From contig NZ_CP132294.1 of assembly GCF_030734285.1 (NCBI RefSeq), positions 1,984,001 to 2,048,000 of the forward strand: DNA of 64,000 nt, read 5' to 3'. The DNA comes from Natronococcus sp. AD-5 (GTDB taxonomy: Archaea; Halobacteriota; Halobacteria; Halobacteriales; Natrialbaceae). Of the stretch, positions 53,580 to 63,567 are shown in pieces (positions within the stretch are counted from its first letter, which is position 1; each line of letters starts with the position of its first letter). The translations under genes were made by a program, and so were the position numbers. The notes below the pieces were generated by a model, which saw only the letters and a program-made list of their open reading frames with translations, was not told where the DNA came from and ran no database searches.

Positions 53580-54845
53580 TCACCGTTCGGTCGGCTCGTC
53601 CTCCCCCAAGAGGTCGATCGCGGTCGTCGCCATCACCGTTGCAGCCGTGAGGATCTCATCGACGGGCACGTACTCGTCCTCTACGTGAGCCTGCTCGAGG
53701 AGCCCGGGTCCGTAGACGACACAGTTCTCGATACCGGCATCGTTAACGACGAACCGCTGATCGTCGGAGCCCGGTGAGACGACGAACTCGACGTCGTCAT
53801 GGTGTTGTTCGACGCGTCGCGCGACCGTTTGGCTCAGCGTGCAGTCGCGAGGGACCGCAGCAGGCTCTGCGAACATGATTTCCTCGTACTCGAACGTCGC
53901 ATCCGTCGCGTTCTGGGCCGTTGTGAGGAGGTCTTCGATCTCTGCCTGCACGACTGCCACCGATTCGCCGGGCACCAACACTCGATAGAACGTCGCCGAA
54001 CAGCGATCCGGAACCACGTTTTCAGAGTAGCCGGCATCGAGCATCGTGGCCGAAATGTCCGCCCGGCGTGATTCGGGTGGGATGACGGGCAGGTCGGTCG
54101 TTCGCGTATGGAGTCGCTCGCGGTAGTCGTCGATGCGGGCGAGGAAGTCCGTCATCGCCGTAATCGCGTTCTCTCCGTCGTGTGCCATACAACCGTGGGC
54201 TTTCCGGCCCTGGGATGTGACGGTGAATTTGAGGACGCCGCGATGGCCGAGACAGACGCGCGACGAGTCGAAACACTCCGTATAGAGACAGTAGTCGGTG
54301 TCAGCGAAGTACCCCTCCTCGACGAGGTAGCCTAGCCCGGTAAAGCCGCCCGTCTCTTCGTCGACGGTCATACTCTGGGTGATCGTCCCCGAGAGTTCCG
54401 CGTCGACGGCCTCGAGTGCATCGACTGCGAGGAGGCTCGCCGCGATCCCGGCCTTCATATCGCTCGTACCGCGGCCGTAGAGGTTCCCGTCCTCGAGAAC
54501 AGGCTCGTATGGGTCGTACGTCCAATCCTCCCCGGCGGGGACGACATCGAAGTGACCGGTGAAATGTAACGTCGGTCCGTCGCCGTAGTGGCGGTGTCCG
54601 AGCACGTTTACGCGCGGGTGCTCTGCTCGGTCGGGATAATGCTGCGCGACGACGTCGCGCGGCACGGTGACTTCTTCGACGTCGTATCCACGGTCGGTTA
54701 GCGCTTGCTGGAGGAACGTCGCCCCCTCGGGATACGCGCGGCCCGGCGGGTTTTCCGTCGGGATCGAGACGAACTCGGAGAGGAATTCGACGATCTCGTC
54801 ACGTCGGGCTTCAACCGCCGCGGCCACCGCTTGTGACGACGCCAT
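53580..54845 (-). CDS. M20 family metallohydrolase (ArgE/DapE/CPG2-like)
   Basis: The 421-residue protein carries FTGHFDVVPAGEDWTYDPYEP (metal His and Asp), YGRGTSDMKAGIAAS, VDEETGGFTGLGYLV (catalytic and bridging Glu), a dimerisation domain with LKFTVTSQGRKAHGCMAHDG, and a final metal His in YGPGLLEQAHVEDEYV. M20 enzymes cleave N-acyl or peptide bonds. It is the second gene of a two-gene minus-strand operon: its ATG shares one base with the stop of the SDR gene. The tight pairing with an oxidoreductase suggests sequential use of one amide substrate. Substrate unknown. Confidence 0.88.
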   Translation of the reverse strand: MASSQAVAAAVEARRDEIVEFLSEFVSIPTENPPGRAYPEGATFLQQALTDRGYDVEEVTVPRDVVAQHYPDRAEHPRVNVLGHRHYGDGPTLHFTGHFDVVPAGEDWTYDPYEPVLEDGNLYGRGTSDMKAGIAASLLAVDALEAVDAELSGTITQSMTVDEETGGFTGLGYLVEEGYFADTDYCLYTECFDSSRVCLGHRGVLKFTVTSQGRKAHGCMAHDGENAITAMTDFLARIDDYRERLHTRTTDLPVIPPESRRADISATMLDAGYSENVVPDRCSATFYRVLVPGESVAVVQAEIEDLLTTAQNATDATFEYEEIMFAEPAAVPRDCTLSQTVARRVEQHHDDVEFVVSPGSDDQRFVVNDAGIENCVVYGPGLLEQAHVEDEYVPVDEILTAATVMATTAIDLLGEDEPTER

Positions 54846-55588
54846 CAGATATCTCGCCCCCCGTCAACCTCGAGCGCCGTGCCAGTGATCATCGCCGCGT
54901 CGTCACTCGCCAAAAATACCGCTGCTTCGGCCACATCTCGGGGTGTTGCCAGCCGTCCCATCGGAATGGTTGCCGCCATGCTTTCGACACTCAGTTCGTC
55001 TCCCGCGAACTCGTCGAGCATTGGGGTATCCGTTGCGACAGGACAGATGGCGTTCACACGGATCGTTGGCGCGAGTTCGTACGCCAATTGCTTGGTCAGG
55101 GCGACCATCCCTCCCTTCGAAGCAACGTATGCAGACAGGCCCGTTCGGGGGCGAATCGCAGCCGTCGAGGCCGTGTTGAGAATAACCCCTTCGCTCTCTC
55201 TGAGGTGCGGAACCGCATATTTCGCTCCGAGAAACGCGCTCTTGAGATTGACGTCGAGAATCCGATCCCACGTCGCTTCTGTAACGTCTTCGACCGGCGT
55301 CCCCTCCTGAGGGATGCCCGCATTATTGTGCAAGACATCGAGCCGACCGAACGCCTCGACGGTACGGTCGATCATCGTTTCGACGTCCGTGGCGTCCGAG
55401 ACGTCCGCTTCGATCGCGATCGCATCGCTGGATTCGTCTCGGATCTCCGCGGCAGTCGTCGTTGCGGCGTCGTGATCGAGATCGACACATGCGACTGCAG
55501 CACCGTGTGTCCCAAATCGGCGGGAAACTGCGCGTCCCATGCCGGACCCAGCGCCGGTGACGATCACAACGTTCTCGGAGTGATTCAT
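54845..55588 (-). CDS. Classical short-chain dehydrogenase/reductase
   Basis: The 247-residue SDR has the cofactor motif VTGAGSGMGRAVSRRFG (TGxxxGxG at 11-18), CVDLDHDAATTTA suggesting NAD(H) use (acidic residue after beta-2), HNNAGIPQEG (NNAG), Ser about 140, and catalytic Tyr-Lys in SAYVASKGGMVALTKQLAYE. The C-terminal AVFLASDDAAMITGTALEVDGG is the usual ending. The frame is open upstream to 55723 but ATG 55588 gives the standard N-terminus. It is the first gene of the operon with the M20 hydrolase, divergent from the aldehyde dehydrogenase at 55751. Probably oxidises an alcohol or hydroxy acid. Confidence 0.9.
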   Translation of the reverse strand: MNHSENVVIVTGAGSGMGRAVSRRFGTHGAAVACVDLDHDAATTTAAEIRDESSDAIAIEADVSDATDVETMIDRTVEAFGRLDVLHNNAGIPQEGTPVEDVTEATWDRILDVNLKSAFLGAKYAVPHLRESEGVILNTASTAAIRPRTGLSAYVASKGGMVALTKQLAYELAPTIRVNAICPVATDTPMLDEFAGDELSVESMAATIPMGRLATPRDVAEAAVFLASDDAAMITGTALEVDGGRDI

Positions 55589-55750
55589 GCAGCTTGATAC
55601 TGTCCCACATGCAATGAAACTTAGGTCAAATCGGAAATAGCAGACTGCTGTTTCTGGAAACTCGGTTTCGATAAAATATAGTTCGGAATCGAAGACGGTT
55701 TTGTAGATAATGACCAGTATCATTTCATAGGATCAGTCCGTTGTCGATGT

Positions 55751-57226
55751 ATGAACCATCCTGATATCGATTTCGAAGACGAGTACGACCTTCACATCGA
55801 GGGGGAGTTCATCTCTCCGGAAGGTGGTGAGTATCAACCCGCGGTCGATCCTGCGACCGGCGGCCCGTTCACGTCCGTCGCAGTTGGGACGCCCGCCGAT
55901 ATCGATCGCGCGGTGTCCGTTGCACGTACGGCTGCGGCTCAGTGGCGGGACGTTCCGGCAGCCGAACGCGGACGCCTCGTCCACCGCGTTGGCGAACTCA
56001 TCGACTCGCATGCCGAGGAACTCGCCGCGATCGAAAGCAAAGACCAGGGAAAACCGCTCTCACAGGCACGCAGCGACGTAGCGGGTGCTCAACGGTATTT
56101 CGAGTACTACGCGGGCGCCGCCGACAAGCTCGAAGGGCGGAGCGTGCCCGCCGGCCCCGACCAGGTCGATTTCACGGTTCGTGAACCGTACGGCGTAAGC
56201 GCTCAGGTGACGCCGTGGAACTTTCCAGGGAATCTCTTTGCACGTGGCGTTGCACCGGCACTGGTCGCCGGAAACGCGGTTGTCGTCAAGCCTGCGCCAC
56301 AGACGGCACTTTCGACGCTGTCTCTCGCGGAGCTGTGTACTGAGGCCGGACTCCCGGATGGCGTCGTAAACGTCGTTACTGGACCCGGTGATTCAACCGG
56401 TGAAGCACTCGTTTCACATCCCGATGTGGATACGATCACGTTCACCGGGAGTGTGGACACCGGCCAGCGTATTATGAAAGAAGCGGCAGAGACCGTGACA
56501 CCGGTGACGCTTGAACTCGGGGGGAAGAATCCGGCAATCGTGTTTCCGGATGCCGATCTCGACGCGGTCGCGGATCACATCACGACCGCCATCTTTACGA
56601 ACGCCGGACAGGTGTGCTCGGCAGCCGATCGACTGCTCGTCCATGAAACGGTCCACGACGAACTGCTCGACCGGATAGTCGCTATCGCCGAAAGGTACGA
56701 TATCGGTCCTGGTTGGAGCGATCCAGATCTCGGACCGTTGGTTTCAGAAGCCCACTTCCACCGCGTCCGAGAATATATTGAATCGGGGCGGAACGAGGGT
56801 GCAACGCTTCTCACAGGGGGTGAAGCGCCAGAACGACCGGGATACTTCGTCGAACCAACGGTGTTCACCGACGTCACACCTGCAATGCGGATCGCCCAGG
56901 AGGAAATTTTCGGGCCGGTCCTCAGTGTGTTTCGCTTCACCGAGGAACAGGAGGCGATCGAACTCGCTAACGGAGTCGATTACGGGCTCACAGCAGGTGT
57001 ATTCACGAACAATCTCGCCCGAGCACACCGTCTGACCCGGACTCTCGAGGCTGGAACCGTGTACGTGAACACCTGGTTCGGCGACACGACGCAGACGCCG
57101 TTCGGTGGATACAAACAGAGCGGCATCGGCCGCGAGAAGGGACTCGAAGCGCTCGATTCCTATCTCCAAACCAAGAACATCGCTATCGGGCTCGAAGACG
57201 AGACGGATAGTCTTCCCGGAGCATAA
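55751..57226 (+). CDS. NAD(P)-dependent aldehyde dehydrogenase
   Basis: The 491-residue ALDH has TPWNFPGNLFARGVAPALVAG at 155-175, VKPAPQTALSTL, FTGSVDTGQRIM, Glu255 in LELGGKNPAIVF and catalytic Cys289 in NAGQVCSAADRLLV, then EEIFGPVLSVFRF and PFGGYKQSGIGREKG. The complete catalytic set indicates a normal hydrolytic ALDH such as betaine-, aminobutyr- or succinate-semialdehyde dehydrogenase. It is divergent from the SDR/M20 operon with 162 bases between, and precedes another M20 gene. Oxidation of an aminoaldehyde or semialdehyde from the same catabolic route is the likely role. Confidence 0.9.
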   Translation: MNHPDIDFEDEYDLHIEGEFISPEGGEYQPAVDPATGGPFTSVAVGTPADIDRAVSVARTAAAQWRDVPAAERGRLVHRVGELIDSHAEELAAIESKDQGKPLSQARSDVAGAQRYFEYYAGAADKLEGRSVPAGPDQVDFTVREPYGVSAQVTPWNFPGNLFARGVAPALVAGNAVVVKPAPQTALSTLSLAELCTEAGLPDGVVNVVTGPGDSTGEALVSHPDVDTITFTGSVDTGQRIMKEAAETVTPVTLELGGKNPAIVFPDADLDAVADHITTAIFTNAGQVCSAADRLLVHETVHDELLDRIVAIAERYDIGPGWSDPDLGPLVSEAHFHRVREYIESGRNEGATLLTGGEAPERPGYFVEPTVFTDVTPAMRIAQEEIFGPVLSVFRFTEEQEAIELANGVDYGLTAGVFTNNLARAHRLTRTLEAGTVYVNTWFGDTTQTPFGGYKQSGIGREKGLEALDSYLQTKNIAIGLEDETDSLPGA

Positions 57227-57353
57227 CGATAGAGTTGGATAAAATATCTATATAGCCTCTTTGTAAGCATTCTTTCCTGTTAGAGGCGTCTTCTATTGGA
57301 AATTATTCTCCTATACCGGAACAGTTTTCACTTATGACACTGTGCGTGAGTAT

Positions 57354-58523
57354 ATGACTAACACGGGGAAAGACGAGTTGGAGACGCTCATTGGGGAATT
57401 GGTCGCGATCGAGACGGAGAATCCACCGGGTAACGAGGGTACGTGTGCGGAGTATATCCAGGAGTGGTTCGCTGACCGCGGTATCGACGCTGACCTGCTT
57501 GCCGAACCCTATTCCGACCGTCCCCAACTCGGGGTACGAGTAGGCGACGGTGATCCAACGCTCGTTCTGAACGGACATATTGACGTCGTCCCTGCCGGAG
57601 ACCGGAATCAGTGGGAGTACGACCCATACGGCGCAGAGGTCGCCGACGGAGCGTTATATGGTCGGGGGAGCGTGGACATGAAAACGGGCGTCGCGATCGG
57701 AATGCTTGCCACGGCGCAGTTCGCCGACGAAATCGAGTCCGGCGAGCTCTCGGGATCAATCGTCTTTCACGCTGCGATCGGCGAAGAAACCGCCGAGCCA
57801 GGGACGAAAACGCTGTTGGAGCAGGGGTACGACGGTGATTATGCTGTCGTGCTTGAGCCGACCGATCTCCGAACGGCGACCAGCGAGAAGGGGCTCGCCT
57901 GGTACGAGATTCAGATCGACGGTGATCCGTCGCATGCGAGTCGACCGGATCAGGGCGCGAACGCGATTGTCCGCGCACAGTCCGTCCTCAACGCGCTCGC
58001 GGAGTACGACGAAACCGTTCGAGAGCGGACCGACGAGCTCGTGGGCCAGGCATACTCGACGGTAACCATGTTCGAGGCTGGTACCAAAGAGAACGTTGTC
58101 CCGGAACGTGCCACGGTCACGATCGACCGGCGGTTCTTGCCCAGGGAAAACATCGAGGAGATCGACGCAGAAATCGATGCGTTGCTGGCCGACGTCGAAT
58201 CGGAGTACGATATCCGGACCTCGTGGGAACGGACCCGAACGTACGAATCCGCTGCGATCGATCCGGACAGTCCGTTGGCGACGGTCTTTCAGCGTCACTC
58301 CGCAGCAATCGCCGACGTCTCGACGGAAGCGTGGGGCATCAACGCTTCCACCGATGTTCGGAATTTCGTAAACGACGCCGATATAGAGGCGATTACGTGG
58401 GGGCCGGGCGATATCTCACAGGCACACACCTATGACGAGCACGTCTCCCTCGAGGCCGCCGCAACCGGTCTCGACGTGTTGCTTGAGGCTGGTTGGGTGG
58501 TCCTCGCAGACGGTCTCGAGTAA
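57354..58523 (+). CDS. M20 family metallohydrolase (ArgE/DapE-like)
   Basis: The 389-residue protein shows LVLNGHIDVVPAGDRNQWEYDP (metal His/Asp), YGRGSVDMKTGVAIGM, IGEETAEPGTKTLLEQG (Glu pair), SHASRPDQGANAIV and TWGPGDISQAHTYDEHV (last metal His). It is a close paralogue of the 62314 gene: both share GEETAEPGTKTLL, FEAGTKENV or LEAGTKENV and DRRFLPxENIxEID. An upstream in-frame GTG at 57342 exists, but ATG 57354 is preferred. It lies between the aldehyde dehydrogenase and the symporter genes on the plus strand. Probably an N-acyl-amino-acid or dipeptide hydrolase. Confidence 0.88.
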   Translation: MTNTGKDELETLIGELVAIETENPPGNEGTCAEYIQEWFADRGIDADLLAEPYSDRPQLGVRVGDGDPTLVLNGHIDVVPAGDRNQWEYDPYGAEVADGALYGRGSVDMKTGVAIGMLATAQFADEIESGELSGSIVFHAAIGEETAEPGTKTLLEQGYDGDYAVVLEPTDLRTATSEKGLAWYEIQIDGDPSHASRPDQGANAIVRAQSVLNALAEYDETVRERTDELVGQAYSTVTMFEAGTKENVVPERATVTIDRRFLPRENIEEIDAEIDALLADVESEYDIRTSWERTRTYESAAIDPDSPLATVFQRHSAAIADVSTEAWGINASTDVRNFVNDADIEAITWGPGDISQAHTYDEHVSLEAAATGLDVLLEAGWVVLADGLE

Positions 58524-58694
58524 CGCACACCCCGGTATCACTCCTCGTCAGTGATCGTTTCCGGAGACGTTCATGCTGAATGGATGATCATTGATGGCAT
58601 ATATGCGGCTTTTGCTTGAACGCGTTCGCCACTGTTCCCTCTTTATTGGACAATAGACGAAATTTTTATTGTGTATGGTTTTGACATACGTGTT

Positions 58695-58865
58695 ATGTCA
58701 GTACTTGGCATGCCAGTGGAGATGTTCCTCGTGTTCGCGGCGACGCTCACCGCGGGGAGTCTTGGAGCGATACACTTCCTGATCGTACACGTCGTCATGG
58801 GGCGACCGATCGACGAACACATCCGCGAGGAGTCGCCGGCAGACAGAGGTGGGAAGAATGTCTAA
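58695..58865 (+). CDS. 56-aa single-helix membrane protein paired with SSS symporter
   Basis: The protein starts at ATG 58695 (MSVLGMPVEMFLVFAATLTA), with one membrane helix at about residues 8-30 and a short charged tail (GRPIDEHIREESPADRGGKN). Its stop overlaps the symporter start by 8 bases (ATG inside AATGTCTAA), so the two are translated together. Some solute:sodium symporters have a small accessory membrane protein encoded just upstream; this fits that pattern. Upstream, a TATA-like AATTTTTATTGTG and an ACAAT/ATTGT inverted repeat (58650-58672) form the promoter region. Confidence 0.7.
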   Translation: MSVLGMPVEMFLVFAATLTAGSLGAIHFLIVHVVMGRPIDEHIREESPADRGGKNV

Positions 58866-60360
58866 CCCAGCCGATCTTGGTGTCAGTTCGCTGGTCCTTC
58901 AAACGGCCGAGGGTGGGGATATCAATCCGGTCTACCTCGGGATTTTCGTCGTGTACCTGTTGCTCGTTCTCGCGATCGGTGCGTGGGCATACCTCGAGAC
59001 CGATGACGTCAACGATTTCTGGGTGTATGGAAAGCGGTTGGGCCCGTGGCTCGCGACGTGGTCGTACGTCGCCAACTTCGTGAGCGCGGTCAGCGTGATT
59101 GGCTTTATTGGCGCCGTCTACGGGGACGGTTACTCGATCATGACGGGCATCATCTTTGGCCTGATGCTCGGCGTCAGCGGTCTGTACTTCGTGGTGCACA
59201 AAGTTCGAGAACTCAACCACGTGACGTTCCCGGATATTATCGCTGAACTCACGGGAACCGAGGTAGCTAGACCGATTGCCGGGTTCGTCCTGCTCGCGAA
59301 CGCCTGGGTGTACCTGATCATGCAGCTCGTGGGGGCCGGACTGTTGGTAACGGTAATCACGGGCGTTCCGTACGAGTACATGATTTGGGTGATCGGCGGC
59401 GTATTCATCCTTTACACGGTGCTAGGGGGCTTAGTTAGTGTCGCGTGGACGGACCTCGTGCAGGGAACTCTGATGGTGGCGACGGTAGCGGTTGCCCTCG
59501 TGTATATAACTCTGGATCTCGGCGGAATCGTGACGATCAATCAGCAGTTCGCTGCGCTTGACTCCGGCTACGTCGCCCCGCTCGGTGACGGAACGTACAC
59601 CGGACTGGCCGTTCTCGCCTCGATCGTTGCGTTCTTCGGGACGATCTTCACGTCTCAAGCGACGATCATCCGGATCAATGCGACCGACAGCATCCGGACC
59701 GCAAAGATCCACCTCGCGGCTGCAGGGGTCATTCTGGCGGTGTTCTACACCATGCTGATCATGCTGGGGGCCGGAACTACCGTTGCGCTGACCGACGCCG
59801 GACTGACCGTCGACAACGTCGACATGGCGTTCCCGGTACTCATCACCGAGTACGTCCCGACGACCATCGGGACGGTCATTATCGTGGCGATCCTCAGCGG
59901 CATTCTCTCGACCACCGACACCCGGTTGCACGCCTGCGGAGTCACCACGGCCCGGGATATCTACGACTACTTCACCGGCGGCGAGGCGAGCGACGAGAAG
60001 TTGATGCGCGTTTCCCGTCTCTCTACGATCGGGTTCGGCATCGCTGCGACTGCCATTGCCGTCAACCCGCCGGGAACGATCATCGGGTTGTACGAGTGGC
60101 GAGCCGTCTTGCTGACGAGCGCGCTCCTCATCCCCGTGTACGTCGCGTTGTACTCGCGTGATACGCCCGGGAAGGCGGTGCTGCTCTCGATCATTCTCGG
60201 TACCGCGTTTGGACCCGGATGGGAAGCGTTCGGCGCTCCGTTCGGCGCTCCGCCGACGTTCATGGGCGTCGGCATGGCCCTGATCGGGCTGACGATCGGT
60301 CACTTAGTCTTGAAAGGCCAGAAGGAGACGCCGGCCGAGACGGCAGTGGGTAACGACTGA
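58858..60360 (+). CDS. Solute:sodium symporter (SSS family)
   Basis: The 500-residue membrane protein has about 13 helices. Typical SSS features are DDVNDFWVYGKRLGPWLATWSYVANFVSAVSVIGFIG split across residues 40-80, the VGAGLLVTVITGVPYEYMIW and GGVFILYTVLGGLVSVAWTDLVQG blocks (helices 5-6) and SGILSTTDTRLHACGVTTARDIY late in the protein, with the Ser/Thr pair of the sodium site. Family members import sugars, amino acids, pantothenate or carboxylates with Na+. ATG 58858 is preferred since it overlaps the small membrane gene. Substrate probably an amino or N-acyl compound broken down by the neighbouring hydrolases. Confidence 0.92.
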   Translation: MSNPADLGVSSLVLQTAEGGDINPVYLGIFVVYLLLVLAIGAWAYLETDDVNDFWVYGKRLGPWLATWSYVANFVSAVSVIGFIGAVYGDGYSIMTGIIFGLMLGVSGLYFVVHKVRELNHVTFPDIIAELTGTEVARPIAGFVLLANAWVYLIMQLVGAGLLVTVITGVPYEYMIWVIGGVFILYTVLGGLVSVAWTDLVQGTLMVATVAVALVYITLDLGGIVTINQQFAALDSGYVAPLGDGTYTGLAVLASIVAFFGTIFTSQATIIRINATDSIRTAKIHLAAAGVILAVFYTMLIMLGAGTTVALTDAGLTVDNVDMAFPVLITEYVPTTIGTVIIVAILSGILSTTDTRLHACGVTTARDIYDYFTGGEASDEKLMRVSRLSTIGFGIAATAIAVNPPGTIIGLYEWRAVLLTSALLIPVYVALYSRDTPGKAVLLSIILGTAFGPGWEAFGAPFGAPPTFMGVGMALIGLTIGHLVLKGQKETPAETAVGND

Positions 60361-60466
60361 GCTATCCGTCCCATCCACCGTTTGCCGCCGTATTTAGTCA
60401 CAACGCCAGAATTCTGGCCACACGAGGGCTGAAAACACTTTTTATGATCTAGTGAGTCCTGAGTTT

Positions 60467-62131
60467 ATGGGCGCAGACATTGCACTGATTGATGGTACCG
60501 TAGTGACGCTCGACCAAGACGTCCCCGACGCCGAGGCGCTCTCGGCCCGTGCGGGGCGCATCGAAACGGTCGGTTCGACGGATGAGGTGCTGGCGGACGT
60601 GGACCCGGAGACGACCGTGATCGATCTCGACGGGCGAGCAGCACTACCCGGATTCATCGACACTCACCTCCACGTTCCAATGGGCGGCGTGCGGATGAAC
60701 CACGTGAACTGTCGGGCGCCGCCCAACGAATCGATCGCCAACGTCCAGAGTCGGATCCGCGAGCGGGCTGCCGAGATCGCAGACGGCGAGTGGATTATCT
60801 GCTCGGGGTACAACCTCGGTCTCGTCTGGGAGGAGGAAGGTCGACATATCGATCGGTGGGATATCGACGAGATCGCCCCCGACAATCCGGTCCAGATTAA
60901 CAGTGTCGGGGGCCATACCGGGAGTATCTACAACTCGGCGGCGCTAGAACTCGGTGGTATCGGCCGCGACACGCCGGATCCGGAGCCGCCAGCGATCATC
61001 GAGTGTGATGCGGACGGCCGTCCGTCCGGGCTGGTCAGCGAAGACGCTGAACTTCCCTTGCACGAGGCAATCCCCGACGAGACCGACGCCGACCGACGTG
61101 CGAACATCGAGTGGGCCATCGACCAGTTGCTCGAATGGGGTATCACGACCGCCCACGACGCGAAGACGACGCCGACGGATCTGCGGCTCTATCAGGAACT
61201 CGAACGCGAGGACGGGCTTCCGATTCGATTAGGGATGATGATCCAGGGCGATGCGGGTCCGGATCTGGGCGCGGAAGGAGTTGATCTACTCTCCCATCTC
61301 TCGACGACCGGGATCCAGACCGGGTTTGGAAGCAACCGATTGTTCGTTGTCGGGGTGAAGTACTTCATGGACGGGGCGTTCACCGGCCGGACTGCCGCCA
61401 TGTCCGAACCCTACGAGGGCGAGCCGGTACCGGAATCGTCGCCGCAGTACGACGGCGTCCTCCACGTGGATCCGGAGTACTTCGCCGACCGCGTCGAACG
61501 CGCCAGCGAGGCCGGACTGCGGGTCTGTGTCCACGGACAAGGGGACCGTGCGATCGACTCCATTCTCGACGCCTACGAACGGGCGCTTGACCCCGAAGAC
61601 GATCACCGCTTTCGGATCGAGCACGCAGGGTTGACCTACCCCGAGCAGCTCGACCGGATCGCCGACTTGGGCGTCTGCGTCTCGTCGTCGATCAGCTTCC
61701 TCGGGGCCGACGTCTCACGGAACTGGGTGTACTGGGGCGAAGAGCGCATGAACTGGACCTACGCAGTGGCCGCCCTCCAGGAGCGGGAGATCCCGACAGG
61801 TGGGAACGGCGACTGGCCGGTCGCGACGGGCGACCCCCGCGTCGCTCTCGAGACAGCCGTCACCCGCGAGACTGTCACCGGGGAGATCGTCGGCCCGGAT
61901 CAGCGTGTCGACGTCGAGGACGCCCTTCGGCTGTACGGGCCCGACGCCGCCTACCTCGAATTCGCCGAGGACGAGAAGGGAACGCTGACGCCGGGGAAGC
62001 TCGCTGACATAACCGTCTTGTCGAGGGATCCGCGGGCGGTCGCCCCGCCGACGCTCACCGACCTTGATGTAGAGAAGACAATCGTCGGAGGTGAAATCGT
62101 GTACGACGCCAAGCGCGGCCATGTGTATTGA
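60467..62131 (+). CDS. Metal-dependent amidohydrolase, YtcJ-like
   Basis: The 554-residue protein has the amidohydrolase entry motif ALPGFIDTHLHVPMGGV (HxH metal site) near residue 64, QINSVGGHTGSIYNSAALE, GITTAHDAKT, VKYFMDGAFTGRTAAM (the carboxylated-Lys position), VCVHGQGDRAID, RIEHAGLTYPEQ and a closing GTLTPGKLADITVLSRDP. These are characteristic of the YtcJ/AtzF-like subgroup, which hydrolyses amides, formamides or ring C-N bonds. A GTG at 60452 is an alternative start, but ATG 60467 is favoured. AT-rich TTTTTATGATC lies about 25 bases upstream of it. In this locus it may open a cyclic or N-acyl amide. Confidence 0.88.
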   Translation: MGADIALIDGTVVTLDQDVPDAEALSARAGRIETVGSTDEVLADVDPETTVIDLDGRAALPGFIDTHLHVPMGGVRMNHVNCRAPPNESIANVQSRIRERAAEIADGEWIICSGYNLGLVWEEEGRHIDRWDIDEIAPDNPVQINSVGGHTGSIYNSAALELGGIGRDTPDPEPPAIIECDADGRPSGLVSEDAELPLHEAIPDETDADRRANIEWAIDQLLEWGITTAHDAKTTPTDLRLYQELEREDGLPIRLGMMIQGDAGPDLGAEGVDLLSHLSTTGIQTGFGSNRLFVVGVKYFMDGAFTGRTAAMSEPYEGEPVPESSPQYDGVLHVDPEYFADRVERASEAGLRVCVHGQGDRAIDSILDAYERALDPEDDHRFRIEHAGLTYPEQLDRIADLGVCVSSSISFLGADVSRNWVYWGEERMNWTYAVAALQEREIPTGGNGDWPVATGDPRVALETAVTRETVTGEIVGPDQRVDVEDALRLYGPDAAYLEFAEDEKGTLTPGKLADITVLSRDPRAVAPPTLTDLDVEKTIVGGEIVYDAKRGHVY

Positions 62132-62313
62132 CGTGGGGCAACCGAGCCACAGTGTCGCAAGGGTTTGTCAGTCCCGGCGTGAACCAACCGGCGATTTCAC
62201 TACTCTGTCGCTGGCGATTTCGCCGGTGCCCGTTGCTGCGCCTGCGCTCGAGGGGTTGTTCGTCTGGTGCAAGTCGCCCTATCTTTTAAGTTGTCCCGCT
62301 GCAGTTGAAAGAT

Positions 62314-63489
62314 ATGGTGGATGGGACCATCCAACACGACGTGACGGAAGCGGAGGCGGCCGACCTTCTCTCAGAACTCGTCGCACGCGACTCACAGAAC
62401 CCTCCGGGTCGCGAACGGGCGTGCGCGGAGTTTATTGTTGAAACTCTCGAGGAGTGGGGTCTCGACGCACAGCTCGTCGAGGAGCCCTATGAGGACCGGC
62501 CGCAGGTAGTCGCAGAGACGGGGGCTGGATCTCCCGAGAGCGGTGATCTCGTTCTGAACGGCCACATCGACGTAGTCCCGCCTGGCGACCGAGAACAGTG
62601 GTCGGTGGACCCGTTTGAGGGCGGCGTCGACGGCAATCGCGTGTACGGACGCGGCGCCAGCGATATGAAGAGCGGCGTCGCGGCAGGCATGTTCGCGCTG
62701 CGGGCGGCCCACGAACACGGCGTCGATGGCCGAGTGACCTTGACCTGTGCGATCGGTGAGGAAACGGCGGAGCCGGGAACGAAGACGCTGCTCGACAACG
62801 TCGGCGGTGACTTCGGCATCGTCCTAGAGCCGACGGAGCTAGTCGTCGACACCGTCGGCAAAGGCTTGGCTTGGTACGAGGTAGAACTGCGCGGCGAGTC
62901 GAGTCACGCAAGCAGCCCCGACCTGGGGCTGAACGTCCTCGACGGGTTGTTCTCGTTCAACGACGAACTCACCGCTTACCGCGAAGAGCTCGCCGAGCGC
63001 GAACACCCCTTGGTCGGATCCTCCCTGTGTACACCGACGATGCTCGAGGCTGGGACGAAGGAGAACGTCATCCCCGACTCCGCAACCCTCACGTTTGACC
63101 GGCGGTTTCTTCCCGAGGAGAATATCAAGGAGATTGACAAAGAGATCGACGACCTCGTCGAGCCGCTTCGCGAGCGCGGATTCGAGATTTCAGTCACCCG
63201 AACGCGGACGTACGAGGCGGCAGAGATCAACGCGGACAGGGAGATCGCGACGGTCGTCCGCCAGCACTCTCACGACATCGCGGGCGTCGACACCGCTCCG
63301 CACGGAAAAAGCGCCTCGACCGACCAGCGGAACTTCGTCAACGACGCGGGTATCCCGGCGATAATCTGGGGGCCCGGCACGAGCGCCCAGTCCCACACGG
63401 TCGATGAGTGGGCACGAACCGATCTCCTCGTCGACGCTGTCGAAGTCCTCTGTCGCACCATCGAGGAGCTCTGTGTCGAGCGCCGGTAA
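62314..63489 (+). CDS. M20 family metallohydrolase (ArgE/DapE-like), paralogue of 57354 gene
   Basis: The 391-residue protein has DLVLNGHIDVVPPGDREQWSVDP, YGRGASDMKSGVAAGM, IGEETAEPGTKTLLDNV, SHASSPDLGLNVL and GPGTSAQSHTVDEWA, giving all M20 metal and catalytic residues. The similarity to the 57354 product extends over the whole length. TTG 62305 is in frame, but ATG 62314 is the better start. It follows the YtcJ-like gene after 182 bases and precedes a C45-type acyltransferase, and so may act on an N-acyl amino acid. Confidence 0.88.
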   Translation: MVDGTIQHDVTEAEAADLLSELVARDSQNPPGRERACAEFIVETLEEWGLDAQLVEEPYEDRPQVVAETGAGSPESGDLVLNGHIDVVPPGDREQWSVDPFEGGVDGNRVYGRGASDMKSGVAAGMFALRAAHEHGVDGRVTLTCAIGEETAEPGTKTLLDNVGGDFGIVLEPTELVVDTVGKGLAWYEVELRGESSHASSPDLGLNVLDGLFSFNDELTAYREELAEREHPLVGSSLCTPTMLEAGTKENVIPDSATLTFDRRFLPEENIKEIDKEIDDLVEPLRERGFEISVTRTRTYEAAEINADREIATVVRQHSHDIAGVDTAPHGKSASTDQRNFVNDAGIPAIIWGPGTSAQSHTVDEWARTDLLVDAVEVLCRTIEELCVERR

Positions 63490-63567
63490 TCCCGTCCGAA
63501 AAGATCGCATGACCCTGATTGTACACATCGAGTGCGCTGCAGACCAACTACATGACCGAACCCACCT

